From contig JBBHKE010001676.1 of the NCBI GenBank assembly GCA_037447655.1, positions 1 through 62,000 of the forward strand: a DNA stretch of 62,000 nucleotides, given 5' to 3'. Source of the stretch: Zygnema cylindricum. Lineage: Eukaryota > Streptophyta > Zygnematophyceae > Zygnematales > Zygnemataceae. The notes under the pieces are model-generated. The model saw nothing but the letters and a program-made list of their open reading frames with translations, ran no database searches and was not told the DNA's origin. Both the position numbers and the translations under genes were made by a program. Shown here in pieces: positions 1-11,111 of the stretch (positions are counted from its first letter, which is position 1; every line of letters starts with the position of its first letter).

Positions 1-1700
1 TCCCTCTCTCTCCCTCTCCCTCCCTGTACTTGCTACTGCAGATAAAGAAGTATGTGGCCAACACTCATGCCTTCACTCACGCCTTTTACAAGGTCAGATA
101 GTTTCTTTCTCTCTCCCTCCCTCCCTTCCTTCCTGCAGCCAGAAAAGAGGGGTAATGTGGCAGAGATAAATCAGCGAGAGCGAGAGAGTGTGTGTGTAAG
201 AGAGAAAGAGAGAGAAGGTGGGTCGGGAGATACGAGATAGTTTTGGTCCAATTTTCCTGCCATTCCACTCTAGTGCCTATGCTTGCCTCTTCACAAATTC
301 CTCGTAAGACGTTCATTCTCGTGAAAAAAACGACAATTCCCATTGAAAAAACGTCAATTTTCGTGAAAAATATGTCAATTCCCGTTGAAGAAACATTAGT
401 TTTCCTTGGATATCACAGTTTCCCTTGATAATTTTTTTTTTTTTCTTAATAACATCAATTGCCCTTAAATAAAAACTTATATTTCTTTGAAAAATAACAA
501 TTTTCCTTCAAAATGGTTCACTTATTATTATGGCGTATGAAATATAGTGTGGACTAACAATTGAGCCCCATTTCTTAAGGACTTACGTGAATAGTCGATA
601 TTCACTTCTCTCCCGCCCTCCGCCTGCCCCCCCCCCTGCCCCTCCCCCTCACACTCTTCCTACCCTTCTTTTTTTGGTTTTTCTGGTCCTTTGGTTTTTG
701 TTTTTTGTTTTTTTTTGGTTTCGGATTTTTTTATTTTTTTTTTTTGGGTTTCGGTTTTTGTTTTTTGTTTTTCCTTTTTTTTTTTTTTTGGGCGAGGGGG
801 AGGGGTGGGGGGGTGTGTTTTCGAGCAGTTGAAAGTGGAGCAGGTTTTCAAAGTGGAGAGAGAGGGAGAAGGTTCGCGCTTCAAAGAGGTCACTCTTTTT
901 TTTGCACTTTTTTTTTTTTTTTGACCCTCTTTTTTGTTCCTAAACCTTTTTTTTTAGAACTTTTTTTTTTCTTTTTAGGTCCTGTCCTTTTTTTAAGGTA
1001 TTATACCATAATTAGCGTGGATAGCATGAGGATAATGTGTTGCTAGTGTGGGTAAAGACTGATGATTGGGGATAGGTTTTTGCTAGTGTGGATGATCTCT
1101 CTCTCTCTCTTTCTCTCTCCCTCCTTGTTCTCTCTCTTTCCCTCCCTCTCTCCCTCTCACCGTCCCTGTCTTCTCCCTCTCTCCCTCTCGCCCTGTCTCC
1201 CTCTCTCCCTCTCTTCCTTTTGCATAGTATATTATCGTGTTATCAACTCTAATAACACTGTCGTTGGTGCCTCTTAAGTTCAAGCACTTGAACTTAAAAT
1301 AGTATTAAAAACACTAATTGTTGTTTTCTTAACTAAGATTAACAGTTCAAAAACAACCACGTCATTTGGACGTGAAATTAGACACAATAACACTAATATA
1401 AACTCCACAGTAATAATTTCTTTACTTTAATAACACTAATGTATACTTTATATTAATTATTCCTTTACTCTAGTAGCACTAATATAAACCCCACACTAAT
1501 AATTCCTTTACTCTAATAACACTAAAACCCCACACTATAACAGAAATCCCATATTAATAATTCTGTTACTCTAACAACACTATGTAAACCCCACGATAAC
1601 AATTTCTTTCCTCGAATGTATGGTAATGTATGGTAATGTATGTAATATACGGTAATGTTTGGTAATGTTTGGTACTGTATGGTAATGTATGGTAATGTAT
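1..1700. repeat. Low-complexity pyrimidine tracts and AT-rich degenerate repeats, no gene seen
   Basis: CT-rich tracts lie at 1-150, 600-1000 and 1098-1222. From about 1240 to 1610 there is a degenerate repeat built on 'taataacactaatataaac', resembling the interior of the MITEs found elsewhere in the window. The open frames here are translations of simple sequence. The stretch may be the intron upstream of the exon at 1847. Confidence 0.6.
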
Positions 1701-1770
1701 AGTAATGTGTGGTAATGTGTGGTAATGTATGGTTTTATGGTATATCTGTATGGTATGGTATGTATTTATG
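1615..1770. repeat. ggtaatgtat microsatellite
   Basis: About fifteen imperfect copies of a 10-base unit (tatggtaatg) end roughly 75 bases before the acceptor of the exon at 1847, so the array lies inside that intron. Confidence 0.8.
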
Positions 1771-1846
1771 GTATATTTGCAATTGTCATTCAGGAAAAAA
1801 GTCCTATAAAGGGCTTTCTTGTAATCGTATTTGTTTCGTCTTGCAG

Positions 1847-2294
1847 GAAAAACAATCCTGTAAAAGTTTCACCAACAAGTGCTTCGGAAGTCGATTCTGC
1901 ACCTCTTTTGGAAAGTTATATGGCTTCCAGTGAAGGAGGAGGAGAAGGAGGAGGAGGAGGAAAAATTTTAGGAAAGTTTCCTTCAAGAAATAAAATTTTG
2001 AACCAATCTCTCTCTCTCTCTGGGAATGATATGACGGTGGATATATTGCAGGAGGAGGAAGGAGGAAGGAAAGAGTTTGAGGAACCTTTTCACGAAAAAA
2101 ATGGAACTTCCATGAATGTTTGGAACAAAAAGATTCAAAGTATTAAGGAAAAAACCTTGGGAGTCACGTCGTCATTTTCGCTTAAGGGAAGAATGGGTTC
2201 AAATAGTCTAAAAATGTTTGATTTGGAAGATAGTACAAATTCGTACACATCGTTGGGAGGTTCTGAAAATATGATTCCAATCACAAGTCGGTAG
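1847..2294 (+). CDS. Terminal exon of an unrecognised Ser/Lys-rich protein
   Basis: I do not recognise this protein. The exon starts after a good acceptor (pyrimidine-rich then CAG at 1844-1846) and stays open for 148 codons to TAG at 2292-2294. The residues look coding rather than random: a basic Ser-rich start, a Gly/Glu run, then mixed hydrophilic sequence with SLKGRMGSNSLKMFDLED near the end. There is no membrane segment and no motif I know. Upstream exons are not found and could lie left of the window. A diverged copy of the acceptor sits 54 bases upstream, and two diverged copies of the stop-codon region lie downstream. Gene unknown; coding status moderately likely. Confidence 0.5.
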
Positions 2295-2570
2295 AAGAAA
2301 AATGAGACGGAGAGGGAGAGGGAAACAGAGTCAGAGGCGGAGAGGGAGGGGGAGAGGGAGAGGGAGAGGGAGAGGTACCTCGCATGCATCATTGAGAGGT
2401 TCTGACAACCACGAGTGCATAGAAGAAAAAAATGAGAGGGAAGGGAGGGGGAGGAGAGGGAGAAAGAGAGGGAGAGGGGAAAGGACTTCGCATACGTGGT
2501 TGGGAGGTTCCAAGAACATTATTCCAATCACGAGTCAGTAGAATAAAAATACGACAGAGAGAGGGAGCGG
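2251..2570 (+). repeat. Three tandem copies of an exon 3' end separated by GA-rich filler
   Basis: The last 13 codons and stop of the exon at 1847-2294, reading GGSENMIPITSR-stop, recur as diverged copies beginning near 2391 and 2491. All share 'gggaggttc' or 'gagaggttc' and 'gtagaa' or 'tagaag', each followed by a GA-rich run. Spacing is about 140 and 100 bases. Confidence 0.75.
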
Positions 2571-2619
2571 AGGAAGGAGAAAGGAGAAGGAGAGGGAGAA
2601 AGAAGTCTGTCTTTTTTTG

Positions 2620-3550
2620 TGGCTTATTTTTTTCCATCGATCCGTTTCATTTTTGTCTTTTTGTTGCAAGGAGACGACAACGAGGGAATTCCTCCACCAA
2701 TCAGACGAGTTAATGGAGTTTCTGGAAAATTCACATAGAATAAAATGTTTTAAGAAATTTCACATTTTTTTTTTTAAATTTGTTGACTGAAATTTACAAA
2801 GAGAAAAGAAAAGAAGAAAACAAAAAGAAAGAAAGAAAGAAATAATGAAAGAAAGCAAGAAAGTAACCAAATTACCACAAGGTTGGTAATGATACGGGAA
2901 GTCTCGCAGTTTGTCAACTGGATTTAGAAGATTTTTTTTTTTTATCTTTTTAAAAGGATATGATAAGAAAACAATTTTATTGGAGTGGGAATAAGAGAGT
3001 TTGTACGGAAAACCATTTATTGCACGTAAATTAGGGTTTATATGCATGATGTAAATGTCCCGTTTTTATTTACTAATTGAATTCTTCCAAGAAGATAGTA
3101 TTTTTTCTTGTAGTCTTGTAGTTTAGTCATCAACAAGGATATACTTTATGTTGTGTTTTTGTGCATGTTTTAATATGTTTTAATGTATTTCAATACTTTT
3201 TAACATGTTTTTTAAAAAAAATAACCTATTTTCATTTGTTTTAGACTAAACAAAGATGATAAGAGGTTATTTGAGACAATCAAAATTATATGTTTTTGTC
3301 TTCGATGATTGGCATTATTGTGATTACAAGAGAATGGTACGAATTCTTACATTTGTCGAAACAAATTGTTGTTGGAAACAATAGTTTCTTTTTTTCATTT
3401 CTGAAAAATGAACAAAAAGCGTTGAACAATGATGTCGAGAGGTCATGTTTCTACGCCTTTTCTCATTCGAAACATTCTTTAAAGTTCAATTTGTTGCCAA
3501 AACACACGTCTTGCTTTTCCATTATCGAATCTCTCCCTCCCCCTCCCCTC
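2620..3550. other. AT-rich sequence without recognisable features
   Basis: Only A/T runs, a short (gaaa)n tract near 2825-2850 and unremarkable sequence. I see no exon-like reading on either strand. Confidence 0.5.
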
Positions 3551-3554
3551 CCTA

Positions 3555-4577
3555 CATCGCTACTTTGATCAGCGACCGTCCGATCGTCCAAATCTGACGG
3601 TTTAAATAAAAAAGTACCTCAAAAGTCACAGAAAAATATTTTGTTGTCCAAATGTTTTTCAAAATTTAGACATGACATTTAATTCTCTGTCGATCGATGT
3701 GCAACTCAACCCTGTTACTATTTTATTTCATTTTGCAGCCAATACAATATGGGTCTTAAAGTACAGCAGTATTGTAAAATTTACGTACAATAGGCATATT
3801 GTATGGGCGACTTTCACCTACTTTAAAACTATGCCCTAATTGCATTGGAGATGAACTAATAAACTATGATAAAGAACCAAACCTTTTAGTGTAACTTTTT
3901 TAATATGCCCGAATATATATGAGCTTTAACAAAAAAACGCGACTTTGAATGACGTCATATTGTGGAGCGCCACATGGTCAACATATCATGCGGATAGGGA
4001 AGAATGGTCCAAATTTAGGGCGGTATAGCTTGTCGAGGGCAAGGAATAGCTTCAAATCGACGACTCGAGACTGACGTTGCCATTCAACGGACGAGATCTT
4101 CTATTTTTGTGGCAGCGAGTCATTTTGTGTTTTGTATTTTCGTGAGCCGCGAATCGTTTGCGATTTTATTAGTTATAACCGTACAAATGATATGCTGCCA
4201 TTGTGTACGAATAGAAATGAGTTCAGTACGGATATTGAAGCTTTTGATTCTCGAAATTCAAGGACTTGTCCTTTATGTGCGTGCATGGTACGGTTCCAGA
4301 CACGATATGTCGGACGGGTTTTAACAACCACTCGATTGTCGAAATACTGAAATAGTCACATCTGAGATATGTCCAGCAGATCTTTATTATTTTATGTAAA
4401 GACAAAAAGGACACGGATTAACGGCCCGCGATCTGAGATCCTCGATGTGTCCGTTGACGTCATGTCTAAATTTTGAAAAACATTCGGACAAAAAAAAAAA
4501 ATCTGTGAGTTTTGAGGTATTTTTTATTTGAACTGTCAGATTTGGACGATCGGACGGTCGCTGATAAAAGTAGCGAT
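3555..4577. mobile_element. Foldback element with about 130-base inverted arms
   Basis: The left arm starts at 3555 (atcgctactttgatcagcg). It is matched in reverse complement by the right arm ending at 4577 (ctgataaaagtagcgat). Both arms carry 'cgaccgtccgatcgtcc', a 'ctgacag' or 'ctgacgg' stretch and 'aaaatttagacatgac'. The interior has no convincing coding frame. Related sequence recurs at 34110-34230 and around 34730-34850. I read it as a non-autonomous DNA transposon; the superfamily is undetermined. Confidence 0.7.
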
Positions 4578-4725
4578 CTAAGAAGATCACATGAAAAGCC
4601 CATAACACAACTTACGATAGGACTATCGTCAGATTTTGACGATCGGACGGTAGCTGATCAAAGTAGCGATTTAACAAGATCACATGAAAAGTCCATAACC
4701 CAACTTACGATAAAGGAAAGGCCTA
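4515..4725. repeat. Tandem duplication of the foldback element's right end
   Basis: The segment 'gacgatcggacggt ... agatcacatgaaaag ... acttacgata' occurs twice, about 107 bases apart (near 4536 and 4640), with few differences. The right terminus plus flank has therefore been duplicated in tandem. Confidence 0.8.
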
Positions 4726-4749
4726 CAATAGAAACGCCTACTTTTGAAC

Positions 4750-5570
4750 TATGCTCTAATTCAAGCGAGTTTTCTTTTTCTTGACCCAAAATCACAAATT
4801 ACTGAAACTAGCGTTGGTAAAAACATTTAATTGTATGGCACATAATGAGTCACGGCGTTGAACATAATTTAGAATCGTTTATTTTGGTAAAATCTTAACG
4901 GGAGTTATTAACTTCGATACCGATGGACGGTGTAAACTGTAAGTGGAAATTTCATGCGGCTCAAGAAGATTGGTCGCACGAAATGTCATTATTTAAAATG
5001 TTCGCACGGTATGTCAATTTATGTTCGCACTTTTAGAAAGTCTGTTCACACTTTAATTAGTAGCCAGACTTTGAAAAGTGTACACTGCTCAGACTCAGCC
5101 AAAGAGTAAATTCCTTTCAAGGTCAACCATGTCCATCTTGTGGAAGGGTTTCTCTCTGATTCCTCAACCATTGTTTGAAAACTGATGCAGTTTTGGCGAA
5201 GTTTTTGAAGCAATTCTCGTACTACGGACATTTTCAGTTGTTTTTTATTCCGTTTCTCTCCTTATTTTAAACAAGTAAGAGTCATATGTTTGTCTCTGTA
5301 TGCTTTTTCAAGCCTCCGATATTAAAATCTGTATTGCAGAGACTTTTTCTATCTTATCTTTCCCTTTCCTCTCCCTTTTGCTAATTATCTTCTGTTACTT
5401 ATTTTAAAGTAAGATCTCTGTTTGAATATCTTAGGGATGTTTTTGGTGCTCTCACATTATGCTTCTGGTTTACTTTAGGACTGACCTGTCTTCTGTTGAT
5501 GGTAAATAGGATAATAATGTATCAATATGAATTGGATGTTATGTACTGATCAGGGATGTAAGCAAAGTAG
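4750..5570. other. Unassigned intergenic sequence
   Basis: Nothing I can assign. The only frame longer than 60 codons (minus strand, 5046-5231) has no splice or family support. Confidence 0.4.
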
Positions 5571-5575
5571 CTCAT

Positions 5576-5985
5576 CCTCTCCCTCTCCTCTCCCTGTCCC
5601 CCTCTCTCTCCCCCTCTCTCTCCCCCTCTCTCTCCCTCTCCCTCTTTGTATCTTTTTGTATTTTATGTTCATTTTTTTCACTTTATACATTTCTCAAGGC
5701 TATTTTAGACCTAAACCTTACAGCTCACTTCCTACATTTGCTCAAAAGCTAAGCTCGAGATGCGAAGATTCTCAAAATGAAATGTGATGATAATCTGCCA
5801 AAACAAATACTTCGCTCATAGTTTTTGTTTTATACTTCCCCCTCTCCCTCTCCCCTCTCCCTCTCCCGTTCCTTTTCCCTTTTTCCCTCTCTCCCCCCCT
5901 TCTCGCCCCCTCTTCTTTCTCCCCCTCTCTCTCTCTCCCTCCCTCCCTCCCTCTCCCTCTCGCTCTTTCTCTCCCTCTTTGGCTT
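5576..5985. repeat. Pyrimidine-rich (CCCTCT)n tracts upstream of the HVA22-like gene
   Basis: Two CT-rich blocks (about 5576-5645 and 5839-5985) precede the proposed ATG at 6031. In plants such tracts are common in promoters or 5' UTRs, but no TATA box or start site can be fixed here. Confidence 0.6.
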
Positions 5986-6030
5986 TTCCTCACAGAACAC
6001 ATTATTACTGTCTGTTGGATATACTTCAAA

Positions 6031-9000
6031 ATGTTTCTTTCTCTCATCAGTCGCCCAGCAATGTGAGTATAAAGTGTGATCTATTCATTCCAGTTCTTTT
6101 TAAGAGAACTATGGTGGTGGATAACAGCATCGGTTTTTATTCCAAATTCTCCATTCCACTCCATATGCTTCTTTTAAAACAATGTGTGCTTCATTTTAGT
6201 TTTTGTCAATTTGTCGCTCTCATATCTCCGCTGAATATGTTTTTTTGTCAACTTGTCGCGCTCTCGTATCTTCATTGAACGTGATTTTCCTATGGTTATT
6301 TGCGCAGAATGGTGGTGGGGTATCTTTACCCTGCCTATGATTGCTACAAGTCACTTGAACATGGCCGTACAAGCATGGAGCAGTTGCGTTTTTGGTGCCA
6401 ATATTGGTCAGTTATTTAGCACCATAGTTGATGATGAATCTTTAGCAATTCTTTTTACTTTTTGATAATGGCTGCAGAAGAAAAACTTTCTTGGTATGGT
6501 TGAATTTAGTGTAAAAAAGTTATTAGTATTAAAGCCAAATTAGTATCAGTATTTGTTGAACTATACAGAATAGTGCAGCAGGTTGAAGGAATTATTAGTA
6601 CTAACGTAAAATCAGGATCAATTATATTAATTCAGTGCTACTAGTGTAAAGGACTTATTAGAATTAAGGCGGAATTGGGATCAATGATGCTAATTTAGTG
6701 CTATTTACTGAATTATTAGTTTGAAAGCGAAATTATGATCAAAAACATTAATTAAGTGCTATTAGTTTAAAGGAATTATTAGTATTAAAGCAAAATTAGT
6801 ATTAGTAATACTAATTAGTGCGATTAGTGAAAAGGAATTATAGTATCGCAGCGAAATAGGATCAATAATACTACACCGCCCATTGGTATTAGCATTAAGA
6901 ATTTATCAGTGTTTGCAAATTTGGAATATGTAATATTAATTTAGCACCAAGAGACGTGACAGATTATAGTCCATGGCGTTTTTAACACTATTTTATGATT
7001 TTAGGCCAAAGAAAGCTGTGGCCGAATTAGTGTTATTAACTCTATTAACAATGCGCGGTGTTGTTTAGTGCTTCTATGGAAAGGATTATGCTTATGTTTT
7101 CAGCTGGTGAAATTATCTAGAGTTATAATAGTTGTTTTCTGTGGAAGAGTATTGCAAAGTCAGTAAAAAGGTAACTTTCCGCCCTTGGGTAAGTTGGTTT
7201 TTAGAGGGAGATGGCTGGGATGTATCTGCGTCTACAAATTTTGCCTTCAACTGTTTCACATCTGTTTGGTTTTTGCAGGATGATCCTTGGCGTGTTGACA
7301 GTTCTCGAGTGCTTCATTTCATGGTAAGGTTAATGCTTACAGTTATTGAAGGAGTACTTCGTTAATAATATAGTTTTAGATTTTTATTTTTGAATCTGTA
7401 GTGGCTGCTCTCAGGATTCATTTTCATTGGAAATGTTCAATAATGGCAGATTTCATTACAAGTTCTTATTCATGGTAATTGTGTCACTTGTAGGATACCG
7501 TTCTACTGTGAAATGAAGATTATGTTCCTCATCTACTTACTGCATCCACAATCACAGGTTGGTTTTTCTTTTCTCACTTTTTTTTTAACGCTTGTTGAAG
7601 TAATCACTGAGCCACGCCTCTAACCAGCTGACAGTAGTTGTACTTAAGTGTAAGTATTACTCAAGTCTTTGGCCATCAAGAATCTTTCGTTCGATGTGTA
7701 CACTGTGTATCACTATTGGCGTTAGTTTTTTTCCGCTGTTAAATCAACTGTTGACTGTGCACACTTGTCAGATTATTAATTCAATGGTTGTGATGGAAAT
7801 TTAAGGTTCTTGCCATCTGATCAGCAGTCTCCAAAGAATATTTGCATAGAGAAAACTTGAGTGGCGAAAAAAACATTATTAGCTAATATCAATACAAGGT
7901 AGTCGGTTTGAGGTGTCAGAGCATGTTCTTATTTGTTCTATGCTCTTTTATCACTCTACTTTCCATAATCCCATTTACATTCCCTTTGTGTGTTGTCATC
8001 TCAGGCATAAATATTTTTATATGTACTCTTAATTATTGTGAATTACGACATAACCGTAAGTTTCAAATTTTAAAACAAGAAAAGGTTTGACTGTAAAATA
8101 GTTTCACGATGTTTATAAAAACAAAAGTCCACTGTAGCGAGCAAACTGGATCTTTACCAAATTTTGTACCATTACTTATTTGTATCTGTTGACTGCAGGG
8201 AGCAAACTGGATTTATACCAACTTCCTTGTACCATTTGTCGCGAAGTACGAGCCAGAAGTCGATCGCCAAATGATCGAATTTAAGAGTCGAGCAAGAGGT
8301 GCTGCGCAACACTATGGGCAGTCAGCGGCAAACTCCATTCGTATTTGGGTGGTGGAGGGTTTACAGTATTTGGCAGCACATTCCCCTCGACACTTGAGTC
8401 ATGTAGGTTTCCATATCCTCTTTGAAATTCTGTTATTTTTTTTTAATTCTGTTCACTTTTTTTTAAGGCTGTGTTTGGCGATTTTTCACCCTCCAACATA
8501 GAATGGAGGGGCAGGGGGAGGGGGAAGGGAGTGGGGAAGTAGCTGCACTTTAGAGGCATTTCCTTGCACTTCATTTTTGGTTTTGTGGGGAACCTATGGA
8601 CTTGTTAGATTGATGGATTGCGCTCAGATGGGAATACTGGAGCTGCTTTCAAGTTCACTTGAAGAATTTGGAACTGAGCTTTGCACAGGCCGAAAAAAAA
8701 TAAAAAACTTTTTTTCTGATAGTTTCTGTGCATTTAAAAGAAAGTTTTTGCGATGCATACTTCACACTCAGCCATCTGCGTATATGAGTATAAAAACAAA
8801 GCATTTCAGTAGTTGTCATAAACTTCTTCTCTGATCCTGTTGTTATTATTCTCAAAGGAATATCTTGTTAAGATCCCGAAAGGAGAACGCCGATATGATT
8901 CTGGAAGTAATAAAAAATAGTAATCAATAATACAGCAAAACAGTAATAAAAAATAATAATCAATAGGGGTATGTTGTTTTGCTATCTTATTCAGGCTATC

Positions 9001-9321
9001 CAGAGGCCAATTCTTGACGAAATTCCTGCTCGAAATGCTTACCAAGGTCCTCGTATTATAGGTGAAGACGATCCAGCTTGGGCAGAAGAGTTAAGGGGTA
9101 CGGCAAGAAGAAGAGTAGTGATTCAGGAAGAAGAAGATTTTGATGACTACGACGTAGTCGAGCCTGTCATTCCCGAGCCTCGAAGGTCAAGAAATCCTTC
9201 TGCGAGCCCAACGAGGGCAGGAGTTTATACGCAGAGAGATGAGACACCGGGGTCAATGGATGAGTACACGAGAAAGTTGAGACCGAGGACCACTCGTCGA
9301 AACAGGAATGCGAGTGGTTAA
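6031..9321 (+). CDS. HVA22/REEP (TB2/DP1) family ER membrane-shaping protein, six exons
   Basis: Exons 6031-6062, 6308-6406, 7279-7323, 7494-7557, 8199-8402 and 8995-9321 join in phase at GT-AG sites into 256 residues. The N-terminus (MFLSLISRP, then GYLYPAYDCYKSLE and QLRFWCQYW) and the next exons (ILGVLTVLECFISWIPFYCEMKIMFL split over a junction, then LLHPQSQGANWIYTNFLVP) are the hallmark TB2/DP1/HVA22 hairpin domain. It looks closest to plant HVA22i/j/k-type proteins by residues such as FWCQYW and DRQ. The family inserts membrane hairpins into tubular ER and, in plants, is often stress- or ABA-linked (family knowledge). The C-terminus (last exon) is acidic, then Arg/Ser/Thr-rich and probably cytosolic. 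The ATG at 6031 is chosen because exon 1 joins in phase to the conserved start. Confidence 0.9.
6200..6292 (+). repeat. Two tandem 42-44-base units before the exon 2 acceptor
   Basis: 'tttttgtcaayttgtcgc..tctc.tatct.c..tgaa' occurs twice in a row just upstream of the acceptor at 6305-6307. Confidence 0.75.
6520..6860. repeat. Degenerate AT-rich tandem units in intron 2 of the HVA22-like gene
   Basis: Repeated 'gaattattagtattaaagc.aaattag.atcaataatactaa' units of about 65 bases, related to the MITE interiors. Confidence 0.6.
6874..7060. mobile_element. MITE, CACCGCC-type ends, in intron 2
   Basis: The left end CACCGCCCATTGGTATTAG (preceded by TA) is roughly mirrored by the right end 'aacaatgcgcggtg'. 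Old and diverged. Confidence 0.5.
8130..8240 (+). repeat. Decayed copy of the exon 5 acceptor and exon start
   Basis: 'gtagcgagcaaactggat' plus 'taccaa' and 'ttgtaccatt' at about 8135-8175 matches the real junction 'gcagggagcaaactggat' at 8195-8237, offset 61 bases. Both have an AG at the junction. Confidence 0.85.
8410..8990. other. Intron 5 of the HVA22-like gene
   Basis: AT-rich intron with a G-rich patch near 8505-8535 and 'aataataatcaata' repeats just before the acceptor at 8992-8994. No other feature seen. Confidence 0.6.
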
Positions 9322-9560
9322 GTTGAGTCGATGGTGGAGACGGGGGAAGATTGGGAGACGGGGGAAGATAGGGAGACGGTGGAGACGAGGGAGACAGTGG
9401 AGTAAGGAGTTGTAATATTGGTAATGGAAAGGGAGGTGTTAAAGTCGATACTGGAGAACGGTGGAGTAAGGAATTGTAACATTGGAATGGAATGGGAGTT
9501 GTTGAAGTCAATATAGTGGAAATGGAGGTCTAAGGAATTGTAACATTGGAAAGGAATGCG
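9302..9560 (+). repeat. Tandem array seeded on the stop-codon region of the HVA22-like gene
   Basis: The end of the last exon ('ggaatgcgagtggttaag' through 'gtcgatggtggaga') is followed by three diverged copies starting near 9420, 9491 and 9550. Each has a GGAATG-like start, 'gttgttgaagtcaatat'-like middle and 'aaggaattgtaacatt' end, period about 65-75 bases, with shorter 'gggagacgg' sub-repeats in the first unit. Confidence 0.75.
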
Positions 9561-10885
9561 AGTAAAGATTATTCTTTGATGGAGTTGGGATGACTGGAAT
9601 GTGAAAATTCGTGTCAATATTTTATGTGCATGTCAATAAGGAGAATTTGGAGGAAGACAAAGGAACAACAGGCAACTGTAACGGGGGACTTTTTTTGTCT
9701 TTTTCTTTTCCTCCCTGTGGTTTCTACTTGTCATTCTTCTCAAGTTCTTTAAAATTTGGAGACCTCTTTGAAGTAGGAGGAAATGGGTGCCAAAGGGTTA
9801 CCAAGTAGTTGAGAAAGTTTATTCACTTTTGTACAGGATTAGGGTTTTACAGGATTAGGGTTTGACAGGATAAGGTTTTTACAGGATAAGGGGTTTGCAG
9901 GAAACAGATGTTGATACTCTGACTTCATCTGGTCCACTTTTTATTTTGGTGTTATCCTATGCTTGTTTAATTTGATGGACAGGCGAAGGAGAGAGGAGGG
10001 AGGGAGGAGGGAGGGAGGGAGGAGGGAGGAAAGTTGGAGGAAGAAAGGAGGAAGAAGGGGGGAAGAAAAGGAGGGAGGAAGGGAAGTTTACAGATTGTAG
10101 GCATGTCGCTTTGTTCTTGTCAGTGAATATCCTACTACTGGAGCTTACAGGGTATACTTTCAAGAAATACTGGCTTCCATTTGTATCTTTAACTCTGAGA
10201 ATCAAACTCTCAAGAATGGTTGATGTTATGGTCACGTTATGTCATGTCAAGTCATCTTATGTTATGTTATGTTATGTTTTGCCAAGTTATGTCGTGTCGT
10301 GTCGTGTATATGTCACTCTGTGTCATGTCGTGTTGTGTCGTGCCAGATTGTGCCATGTCTCGTCACATCATGCCATGTCACGTTAGGTCGTGCCATGTCG
10401 CGTCATGTTATGGACATGTTATGGACATGCTTTTGCTTATGTAGCTGCAGTGGTACAGAAGAAAACTCTGGTAAGGATTTGGTTGTATTATTACTGGCAG
10501 TAACCGCAGTATTTTTGTTGTGTGTAATTACCTGTCCGCAAGTACAGGTAGTTGGGATGCTATTGCTCATGCAAACAGCCAATGAAATTGCGACAGCCCA
10601 AACAGATTCAGACATCCTAGTGGATCTTGTCAAAGCTCCTCTCCCCCTCCCTTTACCTACCATTTACTTCTCTCTCACTCTATCCCTCTCCCTTTATCTA
10701 CCATTTCCTTCTCTCTCACCCTCTCCCTCTCCCTTATTCATGTCCTCTCCCTCTCGATTTCCCTCTCCCTTAAATCCGCCCCCTACCTGTCCCTCACTCT
10801 TCCCTCTCCCTCTCCCTCTCCCTAAATCTGCCTTATTTCTCCCTTATTTCCATGCAGCATGATAAATTGTATATGACTAAGACTC
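9560..10885. repeat. Simple repeats between the HVA22-like gene and the retrotransposon
   Basis: The segment holds 'acaggattagggttt' repeats (9835-9895), a (GGAGG)n purine tract (9985-10085), a pentamer array of tgtca/tgtta type (10225-10435) and (CCCTCT)n (10636-10850). I see no gene. Confidence 0.7.
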
Positions 10886-11111
10886 TACCTCCGGATCTCC
10901 TCTATTTCGTCTTTTCCTCTTGCACTACGCGACAGCTCCTACTTCCCGTAGCCATGTACCTCCGGATCTCCTCTATTTCGTCTTTTCCTCTTGCACTACG
11001 CGACAGCTCCTACTTCCCGTAGCCATGTACCTCCGGATCTCCTCTATTTCGTCTTTTCCTCCTGCACTACGCGACAGCTCCTACTTCCCGTAGCCATGTA
11101 CCTCCGGATCT
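10886..11111 (+). repeat. 71-base tandem monomers, three full copies plus a partial
   Basis: Units start at 10886, 10957, 11028 and 11099 (tacctccggatct), nearly identical, and end just before the ORF1-like region of the retrotransposon. They may be its 5' UTR promoter monomers. Confidence 0.85.

Noticed and set aside
587-1283. Phe-, Ser- or Pro-rich frames in CT/T-rich tracts
   Set aside because: Translations of simple sequence; the same applies to frames at 5527-6079, 10239-10862, 36755-36983 and 40609-41184.
5046-5231. 61-codon minus-strand frame (MSVVRELLQKLRQNC...)
   Set aside because: Plausible composition, but no splice sites, neighbours or family match to support a gene.
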